Assembly (NCBI GenBank): GCA_003134765.1
Contig: PLCM01000028.1
Coordinates: 1 to 37,577, forward strand
DNA: 37,577 nucleotides
Direction: 5' to 3'
Source of the DNA: Spartobacteria bacterium
Lineage (GTDB): Bacteria > Verrucomicrobiota > Verrucomicrobiia > Chthoniobacterales > UBA10450
Positions 25,052 to 33,545 of this stretch are shown here, in pieces. Under the pieces are notes generated by a model. The model was not told where the DNA came from. It saw only the letters and a program-made list of their open reading frames with translations, and made no database searches. The translations under genes and the position numbers were made by a program. Each line of letters begins with the position of its first letter. Position 1 is the stretch's first letter.

Positions 25052-25481
25052 ATGAAACCCAATCTGTTTGTTACATCCTTCATCGCGGCGACTTGCCTCG
25101 TTGCAGCTTCACTTCGCGCTTGGCACGGCAGAAGAAAAAGCTTTCATCGACAAGTTCAAAACAGCCTTCGAAGCCGGCGACAAAGCCACGCTCGGGTCGT
25201 TTCTTTATACCAAAGGAGCCCGCCCACGGGAGATTAAGAACATGAAAACCGGGCTAACCCATGCCGCCGGCGAAAAGATTTCCAAAATCGAGCTTGTCGA
25301 TTTTAATGCTGACGACGCAAAGGAACTGAACGAATTTTTGGCAAAGAGGGGGAAGCAGGTGTCGCTCAAGCCGACCAAGATTCTTTTATACGGGTGCACT
25401 TCTTTGGTCGGTGTTCAGTGGGTGGACCTCGCGTTGAAGGATGGCAAGTTTGTTATTCCGGTCCCGGTTCCAGTTAAATAG
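25052..25481 (+). pseudogene. Secreted protein gene with a frameshift in the signal peptide
   Basis: ATG 25052 opens MKPNLFVTSFIAATCLVAAS followed by LRA, a good signal peptide, but this frame then turns Arg-rich and stops at 25237. The adjacent frame carries the mature domain: GTAEEKAFIDKFKTAFEAGD, then KISKIELVDFNADDAKELNE and FVIPVPVPVK to a stop at 25481. An extra base near 25105-25115 (cgcgcttggcacg) explains both. The domain is exported if the frame is restored. I do not recognise the family. Confidence 0.75.
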
Positions 25482-25667
25482 CGCTAGTCACTCCACGGTG
25501 CGCGATAAAGGGCGATCGTTATACTAATCGTCCATCCCGGCCTGATGGGCGGCCGAAGCCACCCATGGGCCGCACGCCGAGCCGACGCCGCCTAACTCCT
25601 ATAAAGAAGTGTCAAGTGTGACGAGCGAGTGTAAAGGTAGTTTGTTAGCTCATAAGGTTGGTTCAGA

Positions 25668-26168
25668 CTATTTGGTTCTGGGGAATGTTGCGGCCCGGAC
25701 TCTTTTACCGTCCTCCATAAAGATGACCTGGGAGTACCGATCCCTGTCGACCGCCAGAATCAGCGGCGAGGCGAAGGTGGCGCTCTCTTGCTGCGTATCC
25801 TTGACCTTATACCAGATGTAAATCTTTCCGTTTTTCGTAGTCACTTTCGAGTCATCATACGTGCGCAGGAAGTGACCTCGCGCGATTGTAGCAAAGACCA
25901 CTTTGGTGTTGAAAGCGTTGTTGGGCAAAAAACTGTTCCCTCCCATTGTTGGCGCGACGCCGAATATTTTATCGAATTGCGCCTGGCTGGTGAAGACCAT
26001 GTAAGAGGTCCGGGCCGTTAGGCCAGTGTCATTTCGCTCGAAATAGCTTCTGTCGTAGCGCTTAAAATCCAGATTGCGTTCCTGTCCGGCCTTTGTGTCA
26101 TTTGTGGCAAACGCGTGGGCGAAAAAGGTCAACGTTATGGCCGCGACAATCCAAAGAATTGGTTTCAC
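25668..26168 (-). CDS. Secreted protein of unknown function
   Basis: The product has 166 residues. The signal peptide is MKPILWIVAAITLTFFAHAF, with cleavage near A-T-N. The mature domain has FTSQAQFDKIFGVAPTMGG, NNAFNTKVVFATIARGHFL and VDRDRYSQVIFMEDGKRV; the pattern (F-x-x-x-F-D-x-x-F near the start, beta strands after) is like small periplasmic PrcB-type domains, but the match is weak. It is divergent from the upstream plus-strand genes and precedes a further minus-strand gene by 18 bp. Confidence 0.7.
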   Translation of the reverse strand: MKPILWIVAAITLTFFAHAFATNDTKAGQERNLDFKRYDRSYFERNDTGLTARTSYMVFTSQAQFDKIFGVAPTMGGNSFLPNNAFNTKVVFATIARGHFLRTYDDSKVTTKNGKIYIWYKVKDTQQESATFASPLILAVDRDRYSQVIFMEDGKRVRAATFPRTK

Positions 26169-26185
26169 TGATTCGGTTCGGGTTG

Positions 26186-26719
26186 TTACCGTAACATCTC
26201 TACCGACACCGCGTGGAGCGGTTCCGTCCTGCCAGTGTAACCCACCTTCACTGGTCTGGCGCGACGGAAATCGGCGTCGGGGTGAGGGTCCACCATGATG
26301 TAGCCTTCTCGGTCGTAGTATATTGTGAGCGCGTCGATGACGAAGATGCGCGTGGCCAGGCCGGATTGAAGAATGAGATGGTCTTCGTCCACGCCTCGGG
26401 CGGTACCGGTGAGATAGTAGGTCGGCGTTTTTTCTTCCTTAGGCGTTGGCTTGGGAAGCGAGGCTAGAACCTGCACTTTCACCGCGCGATAAGGATCGCG
26501 ATTACCGGTATAGATGACCTCGACCGGGCGATGCAACGCGTTTGCGGGAACCCTGAGCGGGTGCGCGTCGCCACCACTCCCGAGCAGGAACGTGTGCGTC
26601 TCGTTTCCACGGGAGACAATCAACGTTCCTCGATCGATATGTTGCACCGTGCCGCTGAAGAAGTGCCTTTGTTCGGGCGGGTGATCGTCTTTTCCGGGAA
26701 TGTCCGCCGTCTGGCCCAT
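26186..26719 (-). CDS. Secreted-type protein with two OB/beta-barrel-like repeats
   Basis: The annotated frame has 177 residues and two copies of the domain seen at 23256: first FFSGTVQHIDRGTLIVSRGN to VIYTGNRDPYRAVKVQVL, then YYLTGTARGVDEDHLILQSG to VGYTGRTEPLHAVSVEML. Upstream of ATG 26719 the same frame stays open and encodes LSAPLAVLLCTIAGVVMGQ, which looks like a signal peptide. That extension lacks ATG, GTG or TTG back to an in-frame TGA near 26807, so either the start is unusual (CTG at 26767) or it was mutated. The protein is presumably periplasmic. It is in a likely operon with the gene ending at 25668. Confidence 0.72.
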   Translation of the reverse strand: MGQTADIPGKDDHPPEQRHFFSGTVQHIDRGTLIVSRGNETHTFLLGSGGDAHPLRVPANALHRPVEVIYTGNRDPYRAVKVQVLASLPKPTPKEEKTPTYYLTGTARGVDEDHLILQSGLATRIFVIDALTIYYDREGYIMVDPHPDADFRRARPVKVGYTGRTEPLHAVSVEMLR

Positions 26720-26951
26720 GACGACGCCGGCGATCGTGCAAAGTAAAACTGCTAGAGGAGCGGACAGTGGCGCTTTCGTCTTACCCCCTGTGCGTAGCCG
26801 TTTAAATCATCACCACTCGTGCTGGACGCTGTTGACGACATTCGAATGATCGGTCACCGCGAGCGGCAAAGTGATGATTTCAACATCACCAAGTGTTGCA
26901 ACGCTACTTAATTGCAACCTTGCCCGCCTCAAGCTGGCCGGCCGGTCCGAG

Positions 26952-27290
26952 TTACTGAATTCTAACCTCAAGCGCCTCCATGCCGCCCGTGATAAACCGC
27001 CAATGGACCACAACCTTCTTCCGAACCACATCCCCCGCATCGATCGGTTGTCCGCGTTTATTCAGCCACCGCGTTTGCTCCGTAGTATTGTACGTCGTGG
27101 TCCGAGAGCCCACGCGAATGTCCAGCTTGGCGTCGTCGATACTCGTGACCACGCCGTGATCTACGCCGGGACCACCCGATTGCGCGCGCGATGCGATCGG
27201 AAGAGAAAGCGCGACGAAGGCGACAACGAGCCAGGCGAGTATTTGACCGCTATTTCCGAACAGTGATTTGCGATTCAGTTTTGTTTTCAT
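26952..27290 (-). CDS. Small secreted OB-like protein
   Basis: The product has 112 residues: a basic start and hydrophobic signal (MKTKLNRKSLFGNSGQ then ILAWLVVAFVALSLPIA, cleavage near RAQ), then one beta-rich domain (DHGVVTSIDDAKLDIRVGSR, TTTYNTTEQTRWLNKRG, VVVHWRFITGGMEALEVRI). The order is like DUF5666 modules and the other small proteins in this cluster. Function unknown. The 232 bp between it and 26719 hold nothing I can identify. Confidence 0.72.
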   Translation of the reverse strand: MKTKLNRKSLFGNSGQILAWLVVAFVALSLPIASRAQSGGPGVDHGVVTSIDDAKLDIRVGSRTTTYNTTEQTRWLNKRGQPIDAGDVVRKKVVVHWRFITGGMEALEVRIQ

Positions 27291-27458
27291 GAGGTTTGAT
27301 GACGTTTTGGGAAGCCGCCCAAACAGCTCGATTTTTCGAGAGCTTTTGTAACTAACACCTCTGGTTGTGCGAGCGAGCCTTTCGCGCGCGGGTTGCCCGG
27401 CGCAAAGCTAATCGGGTGTAGCTCTTTTTGGAGACAGGCCTAACGGACTTGACGCGGG

Positions 27459-27770
27459 ATGATGATGCGAGTTGCGGCGGCCGAAGTCAAGACAAGTTTG
27501 GCCAACTTATTGACCGCTGTTTCGCCGGCGCTGGCGCAGAGCGGAGAAAGATTTCGCGGGCTTGCGCAAAGTGTGAACGGTTCGGTCTTGACGGTTGCAA
27601 AATGCACCGTTTCCAAATCAGCGGTTCGACCAGGATTATCGGACATGATGGCAAGCGTACAGATATCTCAAACTGCTCGCGTCTGTACGTCGAAAGTGAT
27701 GACTTACAGCAACAAAGAGCCCTATCGCGCAGTCTCCGTGCAGAGTGCTGGAAGAACTGGATGAATACTT
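27459..27770 (+). pseudogene. Broken paralogue of the 23256 secreted protein
   Basis: Pieces of the 23256 protein appear in order but in alternating frames: GERFRGLAQSVNGSVLTV in one frame, MHRFQISGSTRIIGHDGKRT then DISNCS in the next, and YSNKEPYRAVSVQS back in the first. At least two indels and a short deletion are needed to reconstruct it. The original start is unclear. Confidence 0.8.
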
Positions 27771-27848
27771 GCCGTCTGACCCCTTTTTCCGCCGCTCGGT
27801 GAGGGCGACCGCATCTCGCCGATTCAGTTTTTCGCGTTACGCGGCTCG

Positions 27849-28232
27849 TCAGTTGGAGTGACCGCGCGCTGTCCCATTCACTTTCCCGAAATATCCGCCG
27901 AGCAAAATTTTACCATCACTCTGAAGCGCGAGCGCAGAAACCTCCGCATCGGTCTGCGCATTAAACGAAGTATCGGCGCTGCCATCCGCATTGAGTCGCA
28001 CGATGCAGGAGTGCTCCACGCCATTCGCGAAATTAAAAACCCCGCCCACGATGATCTTGCCATCCGGCTGCACCACGATGGCATTCGGCACCGCTCCCGC
28101 GTAGGTGACGACAGGATTGAAACTCGCATCCACGCTGCCGGGATCGACTGCCCTCGCGGATGGAATGAACGCGCCCGCCAGGAGAAGACAGGCGGCGAAG
28201 AGAGGAAACGGATTGAAGAGCTTGGTTTTCAT
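27849..28232 (-). pseudogene. Truncated delta-60 repeat protein
   Basis: ATG 28232 opens MKTKLFNPFPLFAACLLLAG, a signal peptide. It is followed by repeats of the delta-60 type (TIGR02608): GSVDASFNP, IVVQPDGKIIVGGVFNFANG, IVRLNADGSADTSFN and LALQSDGKILLGGYFGKVNG. Members usually hold many such repeats and fold as propeller blades; here only two remain before a stop after about 127 residues. It is probably the 5' end of a formerly much longer gene, though a short secreted product could still be made. Confidence 0.75.
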
Positions 28233-28405
28233 CGAATCGAGCCGGTCCTTCTTGGGCAAATCTTTCGTTCCTACTGAGCAATGCGGAAAACCGGGACCTA
28301 GAGCGGACATTCCAGATCAAAAAATTCCTCTCAGGCCGAACGATGGCCGCGCACGATCGCTTCGATGTAGGTTAATTAGACCCTTGAGCAGCAGAGGGAA
28401 ATTCT

Positions 28406-28520
28406 GGAGCCTAGGGGGTCCGTTCCCCTTTTGTGATATCCGACTAAAATGGAGAAGAAATGGCAGAAAGAAATCCTGATTTCACGAGGGTCGAACCCCC
28501 CTCCGAGACCTTTTTGTGAT
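28406..28520 (+). repeat. Paired-hairpin intergenic repeat, copy 2
   Basis: It starts ggagcctagggggtccgttc, like copy 4. The central stem differs (GAAATC/GATTTC) but is still able to pair. The right hairpin region is ggtcgaacccccctccgagacc, followed by tttttgtga. Confidence 0.7.
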
Positions 28521-28581
28521 TCTGTGGTTTAGGCCAGTCGATTTCGTGGCATTTGCCCCCTAAGTGTCAGACAGAACACGA

Positions 28582-28615
28582 GGTCCGAACAGTTGGTCCT
28601 TGCGGGGTTCGGACC
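28582..28615. terminator. Hairpin downstream of the mazF-like gene
   Basis: Perfect 9-bp stem GGTCCGAAC/GTTCGGACC (28582-28590, 28607-28615) with a 16-nt loop, 11 bp beyond the stop codon of the minus-strand toxin gene. There is no U-tract, so terminator function is uncertain. Its GGTCCG/CGGACC arms resemble those of the paired-hairpin repeats. Confidence 0.5.
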
Positions 28616-28625
28616 CCTTCCCTGC

Positions 28626-28950
28626 TCAACGTTGCTTCAGGTTTCCCAATCCCAGTCGATCGCTCAGTGCCGTCAACATACGTTTCATTTCGTCCACGGT
28701 CAGCGAGCCAAGCCTGCGTTCGAGCTTGATGGTTCGAAACGGTTTGGACTTGCTGCAAGTGAAACGCACCCGGCTTGAGAAACGGTTTTGGGATGTTCAG
28801 TTCCCAACGGTTGCCGCGTAGGGGCGTCGTATGAAGCAAAACTGTGACGACGTCGAGTTCGTCATCTGCAGGAGAGCCGGTCAGAAGCAGCGCGGGCCGG
28901 ACCTTGGCTGCCATCCCAAAATCCGTGATCCAGACTTCACCGGGATTTTA
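28626..28950 (-). pseudogene. MazF/PemK-family endoribonuclease toxin with two frameshifts
   Basis: Three frames together give a textbook MazF-like toxin: GEVWITDFG (before the first usable ATG), then AAKVRPALLLTGSPADDELD with VVTVLLHTTPLRGNRWELNI and LKPGAFHLQQVQTVSNH, then KLERRLGSLTVDEMKRMLTA to LGNLKQR and stop at 28626. KVRPALLL and the LKPxxFxLQQVQTV block are conserved MazF features (mRNA interferases). The N-terminal GEVW is cut off by a stop/indel near 28950. The C-terminus is shifted near 28720, where the uncorrected frame runs on as ARTQAWLADRG. If these indels are real, the toxin is inactivated. Confidence 0.8.
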
Positions 28951-29126
28951 TCACCGGCGTCTTCACTTTCCATTTGCTCGAGCATCATCGCGCCTTCCAG
29001 GGCCGTCTGATTGCAAAGCGCCACTTCGGGGTCTTCGTTCGCAATTCCGAGGAGCACTTCCCGAGTTGCGCGTCGGTCAGCTTCTGAGAGCTTGGGGAGT
29101 TCTTTGATGATCTCGGCTGTGCTCAT
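28881..29126 (-). CDS. Antitoxin partner of the MazF-like toxin
   Basis: The frame starts MSTAEIIKELPKLSEADRRA then TREVLLGIANEDPE, the form of short antitoxins paired with PemK/MazF toxins, and includes GAMMLEQMESEDAGD. The natural end is probably close to this last segment, with toxin translation starting at once; the remaining codons to 28881 read through the toxin start in another frame because of the indel there. The protein lacks an obvious AbrB-type DNA-binding motif. It is immediately upstream of the toxin on the same strand. Confidence 0.72.
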   Translation of the reverse strand: MSTAEIIKELPKLSEADRRATREVLLGIANEDPEVALCNQTALEGAMMLEQMESEDAGDKIPVKSGSRILGWQPRSGPRCF

Positions 29127-29157
29127 GACGGGAGTTTAACAGGACAGGCTCGCTTAA

Positions 29158-29228
29158 TCAGTTCAGTGCGTAAATTTCCACTACGGCGATACCGGTAGTG
29201 TTGTTCACGTCACGCACGATGGCGATCT
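29158..29228 (-). pseudogene. 3' relic of a protein with the NISTR-type C-terminal module
   Basis: The frame reads IAIVRDVNNTTGIAVVEIYA then LN and stop. It matches the end of the module in the next gene ([21 protein letters not shown]). A TAG sits just before it, so only the tail is left. It shows that a second gene of this type once lay here. Confidence 0.72.
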
Positions 29229-29254
29229 AGTTCGCGAGCTTCGAATCTACCGCG

Positions 29255-32200
29255 CTATGGCAACGCAAACACTTCGACGAGTCCCACGCCGGTCCCACCG
29301 TTCACTCCTTGCGCGATCGCCGTGTAACTTCCCGGCGGCAAGGTCGCGATGATGGCTGACTCCGCAGGGTTGCCCGGAGCCAGCCCGCTGTTCTGGATTG
29401 CGGCGGACTGGTCGCTCGTAATAATTCCGCCCAGCTGCGTCGTCTGCCAGTCATCGTTCCCCGCCAAGGTGCCATTGGCGTCATGAAGCTCGAGCTGCGG
29501 ATTGGCGAGCGCGTTGTTGATCCCGAAGGGGATTAAGGAGGGACCGGTGGCGCGGATGAGTACCTTCGAGGACTGGCCGACGACAATGAAGCCGCCGATC
29601 ATCACGTTGTCTCCGGTTTGAATAAATCCACGCGTGCTGATGTTCGCCAGAGTAGCTCCGTTGTTCAGACTTAAGTCATACACTTCCACGGTCGCTACGC
29701 CTTGGGTGCCGCCTACTCCCTGGACGATCGCGGTGTACCCTCCGGCAGGGAGCATCGCGATGATGGCGGGCTCCGCTGGATCCGATGGGGCGACTCCGCT
29801 GTTCTGGATCGCAGCGACTTGATCGGAGGTAATGACTCCCCCGAGCTGGGTGGTTTGCCAATTGTCGTTCATTCCAATGAGGTTGTTCGCATCGTGCAAT
29901 TCCAGCCGGGGATCGCCCAACGCACCCGGGAGACCAAATGCAGTCAGGGAAGGGCCCGCGGAACGGATGAGCACGGTCTTGGATGCGTTCCCCTGGATGA
30001 TGAATCCTGCGAACAAGACATTGTTGCCGGTGCCGACCTGAAGGCGGGTGGAAATGTTTCCAAGACTGCCCGGTGTAGGTGTAGCAGTGGGAGTTGGAGT
30101 AGATGTAGCCGTCGCTGTAGGTGTAGATGTGGCTGTGGCTGTAGCTGTAGCTGTAGCTGTAGCCGTAGCCGTAGCTGTAGCCGTAGCCGTAGCCGTAGCC
30201 GTAGCCGTAGCTGTGGCGGTAGGTGTCGGTGTTGGCGCGCAGCTCACAGCGATGTTATCGATTCGCACACCTGCTGCGCCCGTCGCGCTGTTGCTGCTGT
30301 CGGTAGCCGCGCGCCACTTGAATTGGACGTCCTTCCCATTGGCTGCTGGCGGCAGGGTGACCGTCGTAGTGATGTAGGCCGGCGCGGCCGTCGTCCCACC
30401 GGAGAGGCCAGTCCAGGCCATGCGTCCGCCAATCGGACTGCTAAAGCTCGTAGAGATGGTGGCAGTGTAGCCGCCGGTGACGAAGCTGCCGCCTGCGGTA
30501 ATGATGTCAGCAAACGCTCCGCCGTCGATGCTGATCTCGAGAACCATGCCGTCGAAGGTGTTTTCCATGTTGAAGAGGTTCTGGAATGTCAATGTCCCAT
30601 TGGTGGCAAGACCCGCGATGATCGGCGTAAGCAACTCGGTGTTGCCCACCGTGGTCACATCCGGCGCAAACGCATCGTTCGGCGCGCTGGCATGGTTGGT
30701 CGTGGAGGTTACCCATGCCACCTCGCCTCCAGTGGCCGCGGTTGTCCATCCCCCCGGCAGCGCAGGAGTAGTTACGCCGTCGAAGTTCTCCGGGAAAGTT
30801 GCGCTGCACGGTGAAAGGCTCGGGCTCAGAGTTTCGATCCGCTGGAAATTCACCGGCTGCCGATTGCCGAACGTGTAGCCGCCCTGAAAACCGGTTGGGG
30901 TACTCATTTTGGTCAGGAACCCGTTGGTCGTGCCACCCAGATTGACATTCAGCACGTCGCCGGGCGAAGTGGGTGGATCAGGAAGGCCGCCAACAATACT
31001 GAATGTGGTAGTGGAGCTTGGCGTGACATTAAAGGTGTCACTGCCGGAGCCGGCGTTTACGGTAAGGCCAGTAGTCAATGAATAAGGTATGGGTGCGCTG
31101 GCGCCCTGCTTGAAACCGTTGGCGCCAGACGTGGCGTTATTCAGTTCATAAGTACGTCCAGTCGCAGAGGTATCGGTAAATATGAGATTGTTCACCGCCA
31201 GGCTCCCGCCGCCGCCAGAAATGTTTCCGCCTGTTTTCAATTCCAGAGTGGTGTAGCCGGCGCCTTGTGTAATTGCCGCACTGACGGTGATGTTGCCCGT
31301 GAAGGTGCTGGTGCCGATGCGCAGCGCGCCGCCGGCGGTCACCTGGTTCAGCTCGGTGTTGGTCAGGCCCAGGTGGTTGGCACTGTTGGTCCCCAGGTCG
31401 ATGGTCTCGTTCGTGGTGAACGGCTCCAGGATCACGTCGCCGGAGACGGAGCCGGAGCCGGTCGTTACCGGCTGCCCGATGTTCATGTCATCGGCGATGA
31501 GGTGAATGTCGCTGCTGCTGGTGCCGATGCCCGTCACGCCGTTAACAACGCCGATGTTCAACGGGTGCGTGCTGTTGCTGAACGAGAAGGCGTTCGCGGT
31601 GAACGCGGCCAGGGCGCCGATGTTGTTGGCGCTGGTCAGGGTCACCGGGCCGGTCGAGCTGACGCTCAGGTTCGGGAGAGTCAGCGAACCGCCTGCTGCC
31701 TCGGTAATCGGTCCGTTATTGATGAGGGCCAGCGTGTTCCAACTCGCCGGATTCGTGATGGCGGCACTGACGATGATGTTGCCAGCCGTCGCGCTTCCAA
31801 CGTGCAGCACACCAGCCGTGACGTTATTTAATTCCGATTGAGTCAGACCGATCGTGCCCCCCGAATTTGTGCCCAGATCAATCGGTATTCCAGCGGTCGA
31901 ATTCGCAAGCGTCGTCGTAGCAGTTCCGCTATTCACTGTCCCGTTAATCTGAAGATCAAGAGCGGCGAGGGTGATGGCGGCGTTAGTGCTGGTTACGTTC
32001 GAACCACCGTTAATTGTGATGCTGCTTCCGAGATTCGTAATCGAAATCCCACCACCCGACGCGCTGTTGACGACGCCGCTGCCTGTGATAGTTAGCGTCT
32101 GGGCAGGCGACGCGGCCTGAGTGATGGTGATGTTGCCCGAAGTGCTATTGCTGGCCGTCAGGCCGGCGCTGAGCGTGTTGACGGTGATGCCGGTCGCAGC

Positions 32201-32938
32201 CGTCAAGGTTAGTTGCGAAGAAGCCTGGATTGCGTTCGCGCCCAATGAACTAATCGAACCGGTATTGCTGGTCGGCGTGACGATTGTGCCGCGCAGCGAG
32301 TCCGCGGTGATGTTACCTGTCGCCGTCACATTGATCGCCTGACCGCTGGCAATGCCCGTCTGTGTGACTGTCCCACCGGCGGCGTTAGTCGCCGAGAACG
32401 TAAGATTGCCCGACGCGGCTGTGATGATCGATTGAACAGAGACATTTCCGGCGGCTGCCGTGCCTGCCGTGAGCGAGACATCGCTGCCACCGGTATTCAG
32501 ATTGCCAACGGTCAGATTCGTGCCAGCCGAGAAGTTAATGCTGCCGCCTGACGTAGCGAGCGTGTTCGTGGTGGTGAGAAACGTAATTGCGCCGCCTGCA
32601 GTGCTGAACGCGACGCTTTGGCCGAGCGCCGTTTGCAGCGTCAATGTCCCGCCCAGATCGTTGAACGTGATCGTGCCAGTCGCCTGAACGGTGATGTTAG
32701 TCGTCGCGGCAATAAACGCCAGCGCGCCGGTCGAGAGCGTGTTGCCGCCGATGTCCGGATCGGCGAAAAGAATCTGTCCGTCGGCAGTGAGATTGGCATC
32801 CTGCGTGCCCGTGCCGTTAGCGCCGACAATGACCGTGATCGAACTGGCAGCATAAACATTCCGGGGGCTGAACAGCCCGAAAGCTACCGTTGGGAAAAGA
32901 ACAACCAGCAACAGACGTAACTGTGTCGGCTTAAGCAT
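29255..32938 (-). CDS. Large secreted beta-helix protein with duplicated C-terminal module
   Basis: The 1227-residue protein has a signal peptide (MLKPTQLRLLLVVLFPTVAF, cleavage near VYAAS). A long beta-helix of filamentous-haemagglutinin type follows (about 35-640), with ITVQATGTITFNDLGGTLTL and many NITVSAAIT-type turns. Next comes a jelly-roll-like domain (about 700-895; FPENFDGVTTPALPGGWTTA, VRIDNIAVSC), the usual choice-of-anchor form. Then a (T/A/P)-rich linker (about 901-960) and two copies of the module opening NISTR with VMIGGFI and GPSL. This mirrors the 7986-14285 protein. It is presumably exported to the surface; ligand unknown. A 32942-33202 gene scrap precedes it with only a few bases between. 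Confidence 0.85.
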   Translation of the reverse strand: MLKPTQLRLLLVVLFPTVAFGLFSPRNVYAASSITVIVGANGTGTQDANLTADGQILFADPDIGGNTLSTGALAFIAATTNITVQATGTITFNDLGGTLTLQTALGQSVAFSTAGGAITFLTTTNTLATSGGSINFSAGTNLTVGNLNTGGSDVSLTAGTAAAGNVSVQSIITAASGNLTFSATNAAGGTVTQTGIASGQAINVTATGNITADSLRGTIVTPTSNTGSISSLGANAIQASSQLTLTAATGITVNTLSAGLTASNSTSGNITITQAASPAQTLTITGSGVVNSASGGGISITNLGSSITINGGSNVTSTNAAITLAALDLQINGTVNSGTATTTLANSTAGIPIDLGTNSGGTIGLTQSELNNVTAGVLHVGSATAGNIIVSAAITNPASWNTLALINNGPITEAAGGSLTLPNLSVSSTGPVTLTSANNIGALAAFTANAFSFSNSTHPLNIGVVNGVTGIGTSSSDIHLIADDMNIGQPVTTGSGSVSGDVILEPFTTNETIDLGTNSANHLGLTNTELNQVTAGGALRIGTSTFTGNITVSAAITQGAGYTTLELKTGGNISGGGGSLAVNNLIFTDTSATGRTYELNNATSGANGFKQGASAPIPYSLTTGLTVNAGSGSDTFNVTPSSTTTFSIVGGLPDPPTSPGDVLNVNLGGTTNGFLTKMSTPTGFQGGYTFGNRQPVNFQRIETLSPSLSPCSATFPENFDGVTTPALPGGWTTAATGGEVAWVTSTTNHASAPNDAFAPDVTTVGNTELLTPIIAGLATNGTLTFQNLFNMENTFDGMVLEISIDGGAFADIITAGGSFVTGGYTATISTSFSSPIGGRMAWTGLSGGTTAAPAYITTTVTLPPAANGKDVQFKWRAATDSSNSATGAAGVRIDNIAVSCAPTPTPTATATATATATATATATATATATATATATATSTPTATATSTPTPTATPTPGSLGNISTRLQVGTGNNVLFAGFIIQGNASKTVLIRSAGPSLTAFGLPGALGDPRLELHDANNLIGMNDNWQTTQLGGVITSDQVAAIQNSGVAPSDPAEPAIIAMLPAGGYTAIVQGVGGTQGVATVEVYDLSLNNGATLANISTRGFIQTGDNVMIGGFIVVGQSSKVLIRATGPSLIPFGINNALANPQLELHDANGTLAGNDDWQTTQLGGIITSDQSAAIQNSGLAPGNPAESAIIATLPPGSYTAIAQGVNGGTGVGLVEVFALP
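30079..30237. repeat. Hexanucleotide microsatellite in the linker
   Basis: Runs of gctgta and gccgta (plus strand) encode alternating Thr-Ala. The unit is 6 bp, so slippage changes linker length by two residues without frameshift. Confidence 0.85.
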
Positions 32939-32941
32939 CCC

Positions 32942-33202
32942 TTACTTCCTCATTTCACCGAAAGACATTCTTATGCCCTGAGAAAAACGCCCAGATGCTT
33001 CGAAGATGCGGAAATTAGCCGTGCCGTTCGCGGCGCTGCCTTGCACGGTCAAGAGATTCGCGTCGGGGCCGCTGATCATTAGGTTCTTGGTAATCAACAA
33101 CTCAGCGCTCGTCAGGTTGATCGTCGTAAGGACGTGGGTCAATGGCCGATCCGCGCTTTTGGTTTCTGAAAACATAAGCCCCAGTTTCGCGCCTGCGCGC
33201 AC
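32942..33202 (-). pseudogene. Fragment of a polymorphic beta-helix protein
   Basis: The 86-codon frame contains LTTINLTSAELLITKNLMIS then GPDANLLTVQG and FRIFEASG. This I/L-x-G-P-x-A-N-L-L-T-V signature is the first turn of secreted right-handed beta-helix proteins. No signal peptide and no further helix turns are present, and it ends 4 bp before the next gene's ATG. It is a relic and probably not functional. Confidence 0.65.
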
Positions 33203-33354
33203 ACTAAAGCGGGAAGAGGGCCAGGTGCTGGATTGGAGACGCCTAACGGACTTAGCGCAATCGCGATTGTTTCAGGGAACCAGTGCGGTGTAAATCATTT
33301 TTTGGGCAGCCCTGAAACGTTGTCCGCGTCCTGCCGTTGGATTCGCTGTTCCGT

Positions 33355-33479
33355 GGAGCCTAGGGGTCCGGTACCTTTTTGTCATTTAAAGGCTTTTATT
33401 TAGCCGAAACCGAAAATATTAGAAATCGTCTTCTCCTGGATCGAGCCCCTGAAGGCGGGGGTCCGAGCCTTTTTGACAC
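33355..33479 (+). repeat. Paired-hairpin intergenic repeat, copy 3 (diverged)
   Basis: It begins ggagcctaggggtccggtac then cttttt-gtcattt, and ends gggggtccgagcctttttgaca. The middle is longer (125 bp in total) and differs from the other copies, but both TTTT-G(T/A)CA landmarks are kept. It lies between divergent genes. Confidence 0.62.
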
Positions 33480-33545
33480 TGCTCCGAATCTGACCGATGA
33501 CCTCGGTTTAGATCGCGAAGATCTTGGCCAATTAGGAGAAGAGTC

